Source: Sutterella sp. (GTDB lineage Bacteria; Pseudomonadota; Gammaproteobacteria; Burkholderiales; Burkholderiaceae_F). From it: a DNA stretch of 9,875 nucleotides. The translations under genes were made by a program, and so were the position numbers. The notes beneath the pieces were generated by a model. That model did not search any database. It was not told the origin of the DNA and saw nothing but the letters and a program-made list of their open reading frames with translations. Of this stretch, positions 1 to 4,656 are shown piece by piece. Numbering within the stretch: the first letter of the stretch is position 1; each line of letters begins with the position of its first letter. The stretch is from the NCBI GenBank assembly GCA_019410445.1, contig DXSO01000028.1, forward strand, positions 7,020 through 16,894. Reading direction: 5' to 3'.

Positions 1-665
1 TTGAGCACAAAACGCAATTCATCGTCATTCAACGGTTCGACTTGCGCCGGCAACAACGCCTTGCCGTCAAGCGACAGACCGTGTCGCAGAAGCGACAGTG
101 TCTGCGGCAAAAACTGCGGCGCTCCGCCGGTTTGAGCGTCAGCCACACGCACGATGTATTCCTTCTCAATCGTGCTGTTTTCACCGATGATGGTTTTGGC
201 CACGCGCCCGTCCTGGGTGAGCACTAAAAGTCCGACCGAATCAATGTCAAGTCGCCCTGCCGGCACCAGACTTCTCAACTGCGCTGGATTCCAACGCACT
301 GAGGAATCATCGGCAGCCCATCGATTTTGAGGCGTAATAAGCGTCTTGGCGGGCTTGTAGCCGTCTTCTGCCTGTCCGCTTACATAACCAACCGGCTTAT
401 TTAAAAGCACCGTAACAAGCTTTTGCTGCGAACTGTTGGCTTGAGGCAAAAGCTCTATGCGAGCTTTCGGCCCCACTTTTTGACCAAGCTGGGCAACAAC
501 GCCGTCAACAAGCACCCACCCTCTTTCTATGAAGGCATCCGCTTCTCGGCGACTGGCCAATCCAAGTTCGCTCATGCGCTTGGACAAGCGCACAAGCGAC
601 GGTGCAGCACGGTTGACTTCGACGCGGCGCTGCACATTGGGTGTTTTTTGCACCTTATTCAACAT
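1..665 (-). CDS. RsuA/RluF-family rRNA pseudouridine synthase (C-terminus outside window)
   Basis: This protein converts a specific uridine in ribosomal RNA to pseudouridine in the cytoplasm. The reading frame is open from an ATG at 665 to the left edge and gives 221 codons. After a 25-residue basic tail comes an S4 RNA-binding domain (about residues 26-70, with RLSKRMSELGLASRREADAF), then the catalytic domain. That domain holds LLNKPVGYVS (88-97) and the signature GRLDIDSVGLLVLTQDG (137-153), with the catalytic Asp at 140, followed by IEKEYIVRV (166-174). The S4 segment and the IEKEY segment resemble E. coli RluF (23S rRNA) more than RsuA, but RluB/RluE-type specificity cannot be excluded. 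The start overlaps the argF stop by one base (TGATG), with AAAGG four bases upstream, which implies translational coupling to argF. An internal ATG at codon 31 would cut into the S4 domain and is unlikely. Confidence 0.9.
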   Translation of the reverse strand, partial: MLNKVQKTPNVQRRVEVNRAAPSLVRLSKRMSELGLASRREADAFIERGWVLVDGVVAQLGQKVGPKARIELLPQANSSQQKLVTVLLNKPVGYVSGQAEDGYKPAKTLITPQNRWAADDSSVRWNPAQLRSLVPAGRLDIDSVGLLVLTQDGRVAKTIIGENSTIEKEYIVRVADAQTGGAPQFLPQTLSLLRHGLSLDGKALLPAQVEPLNDDELRFVL

Positions 666-1582
666 CAAGCCTTTGCCGATGCAAGAAGACAGAATTCCAT
701 GATGCCCTTTTGAGCATGCAGGCGATTTTCAGCCTCATCCCACACCACGGACTGTTCACCGTCAATCACCTCAGCGGTCACCTCTTCACCGCGGTGCGCC
801 GGCAGGCAATGCATGAAAAGCGCTCCGGGATTAGCGGCAGCCATTACGGCGGCATTGACTTGATAGTTGGCAAAATCCTTGCGACGCTTTTCGTTTTCCG
901 CTTCAAATCCCATGGACGTCCACACGTCGGTGGTCACAAGATCGGCCCCCTTGGCGGCTTCGACAGGATCACGGAAGATTGTGTAGTAATCGTCGCCTTC
1001 CGGAATCAACGACAAATCAAGCGGGTAGCCTTCGGGAATCGCCAAATTGACATGGAAGCCGAGAATCTTGGCCGCTTCCAACCACGAATAGCTCATGTTG
1101 TTGGCATCCCCCACCCAGCAGACCGTGCGGCCTTCAATGGATCCCTTGTGTTCCATAAAGGTCAGAATGTCGGTCATGATCTGAACGGGATGATATTCGT
1201 CGGTAAGTCCGTTGATCACGGGCACTCGGCTATTTTGGGCAAACGCCTCCAGACGATCCTGACCAAACGTACGGATCATCACGAGATCGCACATGCGGCT
1301 AACCACACGGGCAGTATCCTCGATCGATTCGGAACGACCAAGCTGGGAGCCCTGACTGGAAAGATGAATCACATTGCCGCCCAACTGATAAAAGCCGGAC
1401 TCAAAGGACACGCGAGTGCGCGTACTGGCCTTTTCGAAAATCATCAGCAGCACTTTGCCGCCAAAGGGCGCATAAGGCGTTCCAGCCTTCTGCAGAGCCT
1501 TAATTTCCGCAGCACGGCGCAACATCGTGTTGAGTTCGTCCTTGGTGAAGTCGGCAAGCTTGAGAAAGTGTCTGGGTGCCAT
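665..1582 (-). CDS. argF: Ornithine carbamoyltransferase
   Basis: The enzyme joins carbamoyl phosphate and ornithine to make citrulline in arginine biosynthesis; it is normally a cytoplasmic homotrimer. The 305-residue product has the usual family length. Visible motifs are the carbamoyl-phosphate loop STRTR (53-57), HPVQ (131-134), the ornithine-binding DVWTSMG (219-225), and the catalytic-cysteine motif HCLP (258-261). The start at 1582 is chosen because it is the first ATG and has AAGGGAG nine bases upstream (1592-1598). An in-frame TTG at 1615 would add 11 residues but lies upstream of that ribosome site. The anabolic role is favoured because no arcA or arcC lies beside it, although HPVQ and SMG motifs also occur in catabolic enzymes. 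The downstream pseudouridine synthase overlaps its stop codon. No palindromic ARG box was seen upstream. Confidence 0.97.
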   Translation of the reverse strand: MAPRHFLKLADFTKDELNTMLRRAAEIKALQKAGTPYAPFGGKVLLMIFEKASTRTRVSFESGFYQLGGNVIHLSSQGSQLGRSESIEDTARVVSRMCDLVMIRTFGQDRLEAFAQNSRVPVINGLTDEYHPVQIMTDILTFMEHKGSIEGRTVCWVGDANNMSYSWLEAAKILGFHVNLAIPEGYPLDLSLIPEGDDYYTIFRDPVEAAKGADLVTTDVWTSMGFEAENEKRRKDFANYQVNAAVMAAANPGALFMHCLPAHRGEEVTAEVIDGEQSVVWDEAENRLHAQKGIMEFCLLASAKA

Positions 1583-1828
1583 GTTTTTATTCTCCCTTGA
1601 GTTCTTTTTGTTCAAAGACCATTGGGCTTAGCAAAAGCCCGTGCAAAATTCGTTCAATTTTAGACGTATGCGAATGCTCCTAAAAGGCTTTTCCAAAGAA
1701 ATTCATCTTAAAAGGGGACATTGGTGCTCTTTTGAAAAAAACATCAAGCATCCCGAACCCTTGTTTTCTGCCTTGTGTGAAGCTGCGATAGATTTTTTCT
1801 TTCACCGCAAATTGGATAAATCAATCTC
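1583..1828. other. argF upstream region, no gene seen
   Basis: This AT-rich stretch has no convincing coding frame. A short plus-strand frame from a GTG at 1641 (63 codons) has no ribosome site and no recognisable motif. On the minus strand a perfect 6-bp hairpin (1624-1629 with 1635-1640, loop AGCAA) would sit in the argF leader about 40 bases before the start. TAAAAT on the minus strand (1657-1662) is a possible argF -10 element, but there is no good -35 partner. No operator was recognised. Confidence 0.5.
1591..1598 (-). promoter_or_regulatory. argF ribosome binding site
   Basis: On the minus strand AAGGGAGA ends eight bases before the ATG at 1582 (nine bases if the core is taken as AAGGGAG). 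It is the best Shine-Dalgarno match in the window and decides the argF start over the upstream TTG at 1615. Confidence 0.8.
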
Positions 1829-1858
1829 CTGACGGGAAGCTTTGATTTTTGATATATT
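1829..1858 (+). promoter_or_regulatory. Probable sigma-70 promoter of the trxA leader
   Basis: The sequence shows CTGACG (1829-1834, four of six matches to the -35 consensus), an 18-base spacer, and TATATT (1853-1858, five of six). A TG one base before the -10 makes it an extended -10 promoter. Transcription would start near 1864-1866, exactly where the first long-range stem of the leader begins. This agreement of promoter position and RNA structure is the main support. It would drive a leader of about 300 bases before trxA, or a separate small RNA. Confidence 0.6.
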
Positions 1859-1863
1859 GCCCA

Positions 1864-1984
1864 CGGTCAAGGACAGCTGATGCTCAGACCGCGAGTCTGT
1901 GTCGAGGCTGTTTGTGCGGCCGACCGATATTGGGTCTGCCGGCTGCAGCCCTAACCCAATGAGGGTCAAGGCACTTTTTCTTTT
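1864..1984 (+). ncRNA. Structured RNA leader with attenuator-like alternative hairpins (family unknown)
   Basis: Read by eye, three nested stems form a rod. CGGTC (1864-1868) pairs with GACCG (1922-1926), ACAGC (1873-1877) with GCTGT (1907-1911), and CAGAC (1885-1889) with GTCTG (1895-1899). Next, ATTGGGT (1929-1935) pairs perfectly with ACCCAAT (1954-1960), with an inner CTGC/GCAG stem. A competing hairpin uses the same ACCC (1954-1957) with GGGT (1963-1966), closed by GCC (1948-1950) with GGC (1970-1972), and is followed by a T-rich run (1975-1984). The octamer GGTCAAGG occurs at 1865-1872 and again at 1964-1971. It could be a cis-acting leader of trxA or an sRNA of about 120 bases. I checked for 4.5S, RNase P, tmRNA and common riboswitch core motifs and saw none. 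The pairings were not energy-tested. Confidence 0.45.
1948..1984 (+). terminator. Possible intrinsic terminator or attenuator before trxA
   Basis: The hairpin is GCC-cta-ACCC, loop AATGA, GGGT-caa-GGC, followed after two bases by TTTTTCTTTT. The stem is short and has a 3x3 internal loop, so it would be weak on its own. It excludes the upstream ATTGGGT/ACCCAAT hairpin, which is what an attenuator would require. Confidence 0.35.
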
Positions 1985-2161
1985 GTTTCGTCTGCCGTTT
2001 GCGAAGTTTTTCACTCGCTCGGTTCCGATCGGGGCGTTTTAACCTCACCGCATCAAATCGTGCGGTTTACCAACCGAGTCAAACGCGTGTGAAGTCTGTG
2101 CACGTGTTGAATCCCTCAAAAACGCTGCAGCGCAGCATATAACTTCAACTCAGAGAAAATC
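1985..2161 (+). promoter_or_regulatory. Distal trxA leader with further hairpins
   Basis: No gene is seen here. Three local foldbacks are visible. CGCTC (2016-2020) pairs with GGGCG (2032-2036) and is followed by TTTT (2037-2040). ACCGCA (2047-2052) pairs perfectly with TGCGGT (2061-2066) around an 8-base loop. GCTGC (2124-2128) pairs with GCAGC (2132-2136) just before trxA. TATAAC (2138-2143) resembles a -10 box but has no fitting -35. The ribosome site before trxA is only AGAGA. Confidence 0.35.
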
Positions 2162-2491
2162 ATGAGCGAATTCATCATCACCGCGACCGATGACAACTTT
2201 CAGGAAACCGTCAAAGGCGTAGCTGACAAACCTGTCTTCGTTGACTTCTGGGCTCCTTGGTGCGGTCCCTGCCGCATGTTGGCTCCGTCTCTGGATGCAG
2301 CCGCCGAGCAGTACAACGGCCGCGCCGTGATTGCCAAGTACAACGTTGACGAAAACACACAGATTGCCGCCGAAAACAACATCCGCGGCATCCCGACCGT
2401 TCTCGTCTACAAAAACGGCGAACTCATCGGCCAGCACACCGGTGCCATGGGAAAAAGCGAACTGATGGCATTCATCGAGCAGTATCTCTAA
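2162..2491 (+). CDS. trxA: Thioredoxin
   Basis: This small cytoplasmic thiol-disulfide reductase is reduced by thioredoxin reductase and passes electrons to ribonucleotide reductase, methionine sulfoxide reductase and other targets. The 109-residue product has the classic length. The redox centre is WCGPC (33-37, cysteines 34 and 37). The buried acidic residue is Asp28 in FVDFW, and the cis-proline is Pro78 in GIPTV. There is no signal peptide, so the protein is cytoplasmic. Upstream is a long, structured leader. Downstream, 234 bases without an intrinsic terminator lead to rho on the same strand, so cotranscription is possible. The trxA-rho pairing is shared with E. coli and Burkholderiales. 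The start follows a weak AGAGA ribosome site. Confidence 0.98.
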   Translation: MSEFIITATDDNFQETVKGVADKPVFVDFWAPWCGPCRMLAPSLDAAAEQYNGRAVIAKYNVDENTQIAAENNIRGIPTVLVYKNGELIGQHTGAMGKSELMAFIEQYL

Positions 2492-2725
2492 CAAAAATAC
2501 TGTAAACTTCGGCCGATTGCGGGCGGCGTTCAGTGCCGCCCGGCCACAATTCTCTCAGCCCAAAGCAACAGCTCAGCGGGCGCAAATGCCGGATTCCGGC
2601 TCAAATTTCCGTTCTTTTTTGTTCAATCTGCAAACCGGCTCTTCATCGTAAGGGCGTTTTTCGTTTGTTCGCAGTCACGCGCGGCTGCATGCGTGCGGGC
2701 AGACGATCTGTAAATTCACTTCAAA
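2492..2725 (+). promoter_or_regulatory. trxA-rho gap: probable rho leader with strong hairpins
   Basis: No gene is seen. A perfect 7-bp stem GGGCGGC (2521-2527) with GCCGCCC (2535-2541), loop GTTCAGT, is flanked by GGCC (2511-2514) that can pair with GGCC (2542-2545). No T-run follows, so it is not an ordinary terminator. A second stem, GCCGG (2588-2592) with CCGGC (2596-2600), is followed 13 bases later by a T6 run (2614-2620 region). Between them lies a C-rich, G-poor stretch (about 2550-2575) that could act as a Rho entry site. In E. coli, rho is known to be controlled by Rho-dependent attenuation in its leader; applying that here is inference. Confidence 0.4.
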
Positions 2726-3988
2726 ATGCATCTTTCAGAGCTCAAAACACTTCACATCAGCCAACTGCTTGAGATGGCGACTGAACTTGAGATCGACAAT
2801 GCGCAACGCATGCGCAAGCAGGAACTCATGTTCGCAATTCTTAAAAAGCGCGCCAAGCAGGGCGAACAAATTTTCGGTGACGGCACGCTTGAGGTTCTGC
2901 CTGACGGCTTCGGCTTTCTGCGCAGTCCCGATACGAGCTATCTCGCGAGTACGGACGATATTTACATCTCTCCGTCTCAGATTCGTCGCTTCAATCTGCA
3001 CACCGGCGACTCAATCGAAGGCGAAGTACGCACTCCCAAGGACAACGAACGCTACTTTGCACTGGTGAAAGTCGACACGGTCAATGGGCTGCCTCCTGAA
3101 GCACTCAAGCACCGCATGCTCTTTGAGAACCTCACCCCGCTGTTTCCTACAGAACCGCTGCGCCTGGAGCGCAATATGCGCGGCGAGGAAAACGTCACCG
3201 GCCGACTGATTGACATCATCGCTCCGATCGGCAAGGGCCAGCGCGGCTTGATCGTTGCCAGCCCCAAAACCGGTAAAACGATTTTGATGCAGTCAATCGC
3301 ACACGCCATTACCGCCAATCATCCCGACTGCGTCCTGATGGTGCTTCTCATTGACGAGCGACCCGAAGAAGTGACGGAAATGCAGCGCTCGGTCAAGGGG
3401 GAAGTCATCGCCTCAACTTTTGATGAACCCGCTACGCGCCATGTTCAGGTTGCTGAAATGGTCATTGAAAAGGCAAAGCGACTCGTCGAAAGCAAAAAAG
3501 ACGTGGTGATTCTGCTCGACTCGATCACACGCCTTGCCCGCGCCTACAACACTGTGGTTCCCAGCTCCGGCAAAGTGCTCACCGGCGGCGTGGATGCCAA
3601 TGCGCTGCAGCGTCCCAAGCGATTCTTCGGTGCAGCCCGCAACGTCGAAGAAGGCGGCTCTCTGACAATTCTCGGCACGGCACTGGTCGACACCGGCAGC
3701 CGCATGGATGATGTGATCTTTGAAGAATTCAAGGGTACCGGCAACTCAGAAATTGTTCTGGAACGCCGTTTGGCTGAAAAACGCGTTTATCCGGCTATCA
3801 ACATCAATCGTTCGGGTACTCGCCGCGAAGACTTGCTGATTGCTCCGGACAATCTGCAAAAGATCTGGATCCTGCGCAAGCTTCTTTTCGATATGGATGA
3901 AATTGAAGCCATGGAATTCCTGCTTGAAAAGATCCGCAATACCAAGAGCAATGCGGAATTCTTCGAGATGATGCGAGGCGGCAGATAA
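2726..3988 (+). CDS. rho: Transcription termination factor Rho
   Basis: Rho is the hexameric RNA-dependent ATPase and helicase that releases transcripts from RNA polymerase. The 420-residue length almost equals E. coli Rho (419), and key positions line up. The order is an N-terminal helical domain (1-47), a cold-shock-like RNA-binding domain with DGFGFLRSP (60-68), Walker A SPKTGKT (179-185), Walker B VVILLDS (260-266), the Q-loop around SGKVLTGGVDAN (281-292), and the arginine finger region SGTRRED (363-369). There is no large insertion of the kind seen in some phyla. The start MHLSELK matches the family N-terminus (E. coli MNLTELK). No Shine-Dalgarno sequence precedes it; the bases before the ATG are AT-rich, so initiation may depend on leader structure or on translation arriving from upstream. 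A strong intrinsic terminator follows the stop. Confidence 0.99.
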   Translation: MHLSELKTLHISQLLEMATELEIDNAQRMRKQELMFAILKKRAKQGEQIFGDGTLEVLPDGFGFLRSPDTSYLASTDDIYISPSQIRRFNLHTGDSIEGEVRTPKDNERYFALVKVDTVNGLPPEALKHRMLFENLTPLFPTEPLRLERNMRGEENVTGRLIDIIAPIGKGQRGLIVASPKTGKTILMQSIAHAITANHPDCVLMVLLIDERPEEVTEMQRSVKGEVIASTFDEPATRHVQVAEMVIEKAKRLVESKKDVVILLDSITRLARAYNTVVPSSGKVLTGGVDANALQRPKRFFGAARNVEEGGSLTILGTALVDTGSRMDDVIFEEFKGTGNSEIVLERRLAEKRVYPAININRSGTRREDLLIAPDNLQKIWILRKLLFDMDEIEAMEFLLEKIRNTKSNAEFFEMMRGGR

Positions 3989-4010
3989 TCATCCGTAGCC
4001 GTTGTACAGA

Positions 4011-4045
4011 AAGACGCTCTGATTTTGCTTCAGGGCGTCTTTTTA
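4011..4045 (+). terminator. Intrinsic terminator of rho (or trxA-rho)
   Basis: An 11-bp stem AAGACGCTCTG (4011-4021) pairs with CAGGGCGTCTT (4031-4041), with one G-T wobble and the loop ATTTTGCTT. It runs straight into a T5 tract (4040-4044). It lies 22 bases after the rho stop and separates rho from rpmE2. Confidence 0.9.
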
Positions 4046-4068
4046 TGTCTTCTGCCGAGCGAAGAGAC

Positions 4069-4097
4069 TTGATTTTCATAAAAAAATCAAGGATAAT
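4069..4097 (+). promoter_or_regulatory. Sigma-70 promoter of rpmE2
   Basis: TTGATT (4069-4074), a 17-base spacer and GATAAT (4092-4097, five of six matches to the -10 consensus) form the best promoter in the window. It sits just after the rho terminator. Transcription would begin near 4103-4105, leaving a leader of about 108 bases before rpmE2. Confidence 0.8.
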
Positions 4098-4103
4098 CGC
4101 GTC

Positions 4104-4211
4104 CTTTCCGTTTGGTACGTGGCGAGCATGCCCAACGTAAGACCCCTGAGTGGAGGCAGTTGCGCAAGGCCCGTCGGGCGGCCGACAAAATATTTTTCGG
4201 AATCTTTTTAA
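4104..4211 (+). promoter_or_regulatory. GC-rich foldable leader of rpmE2
   Basis: Hairpin one: CGTT-t-GG (4109-4115) pairs with CC-c-AACG (4131-4137), continued inward by CGTG (4118-4121) with CATG (4127-4130), loop GCGAG. Near the start codon two exclusive hairpins compete: GCCC (4169-4172) with GGGC (4176-4179), or GTCGG (4173-4177) with CCGAC (4182-4186), loop GCGG. CCCC (4143-4146) could also pair with the GGAGG at 4152-4156. No good ribosome site precedes the ATG. Several ribosomal protein genes, including L31 genes in other phyla, have autoregulatory leaders; this could be one, but I recognise no family. Confidence 0.4.
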
Positions 4212-4469
4212 ATGAAACCCAATATTCATCCCGAGTATCGTCCCGTCGCTTTCGTTGACCTCTCGATCAACAAGACCTTCATCATTTCCTCTGCTGTGCA
4301 GACCAAGGAAACCGTTGAAATCGACGGCGTGACCTACCCGCTCTTCAAGCTTGATACGAGCTCGGAAAGCCACCCCTTCTACACCGGCGCTCAGACCCGC
4401 ATCGTCGAAGCCGGTCGTGTGGAAAAGTTCCGCGCCAAGTACGCTCACGTCACCAAGAGCGCCAAGTAA
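4212..4469 (+). CDS. rpmE2: Ribosomal protein bL31, type B (cysteine-free)
   Basis: bL31 belongs to the large ribosomal subunit and bridges it to the small subunit. The 85-residue product is close to E. coli YkgM (87): MKPNIHPEYR (1-10), EIDGVTYP (36-43) and SHPFYTG (53-59) are the shared blocks. It has no cysteine, so it lacks the zinc-binding CxxC of type A L31 and should not need zinc. In many bacteria type B is the low-zinc substitute. Here, next to rho, with its own strong promoter and no recognisable Zur site, it may be the main L31; whether a type A copy exists elsewhere cannot be seen. It is followed by a bulged hairpin and an intrinsic terminator. Confidence 0.97.
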   Translation: MKPNIHPEYRPVAFVDLSINKTFIISSAVQTKETVEIDGVTYPLFKLDTSSESHPFYTGAQTRIVEAGRVEKFRAKYAHVTKSAK

Positions 4470-4484
4470 TTCTTCGGGATTGCC

Positions 4485-4511
4485 GCAGCGGGCAAAACTT
4501 TTTGCCCCTGC
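4485..4511 (+). other. Hairpin just after rpmE2
   Basis: GCAG-c-GGGCAAA (4485-4496) pairs with TTTGCCC-CTGC (4501-4511) around the loop ACTT, with a single bulged C: eleven base pairs. No T-run follows. It could protect the rpmE2 mRNA 3' end or assist the terminator 30 bases downstream. Confidence 0.5.
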
Positions 4512-4537
4512 TCCCAGGAATACTCCAAGCTTGGTAT

Positions 4538-4567
4538 CCAAAAGCCCCGCCTTGTTCGGGGCTTTTT
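4538..4567 (+). terminator. Intrinsic terminator of rpmE2
   Basis: AAAAGCCCCG (4540-4549) pairs with CGGGGCTTTT (4557-4566) around a 7-base loop and ends in T5 (4563-4567). It lies about 70 bases after the rpmE2 stop. The A and T tracts also allow weaker function on the minus strand. Confidence 0.9.
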
Positions 4568-4656
4568 GGTGTTTGCGGCTCTCACTCGTGTCTATCACAA
4601 CTAGAAGGCATGCCGCAAAGTAAAATAAGTCAATTCACCTCTTTACGCCCTACGGA

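Noticed and set aside
641..1600. Long plus-strand frame of 319 codons antisense to argF
   Set aside because: It mirrors the argF coding strand, has no family motif, and argF is certain from its active-site motifs.
1583..1615. TTG start adding 11 residues to ArgF
   Set aside because: It lies upstream of the strong ribosome site that serves the ATG at 1582.
1641..1832. 63-codon plus-strand frame between argF and trxA
   Set aside because: GTG start, no ribosome site, no recognisable motif; probably chance in AT-rich DNA.
1802..2014. 70-codon minus-strand frame over the trxA promoter and leader
   Set aside because: It overlaps the promoter and structured RNA, has no ribosome site or family features, and its sequence is better explained by RNA pairing.
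1840..2045. 6S, 4.5S (SRP), tmRNA or RNase P RNA in the argF-trxA gap
   Set aside because: The size is tempting, but the conserved cores I know (SRP GGAAG loop region, RNase P GAGGAAAGTCC, tmRNA acceptor ends) are absent, and no long end-to-end 6S closing stem was found. A covariance search could still overturn this.
2533..2772. 79-codon plus-strand frame before rho as a rhoL-like leader peptide
   Set aside because: It overlaps the rho start in another frame, begins inside the GC hairpin and has no ribosome site.
3804..4598. Minus-strand frame of 264 codons across the rho end, terminator, promoter and rpmE2
   Set aside because: It runs antisense through two certain genes and their regulatory elements, and shows no recognisable domain.
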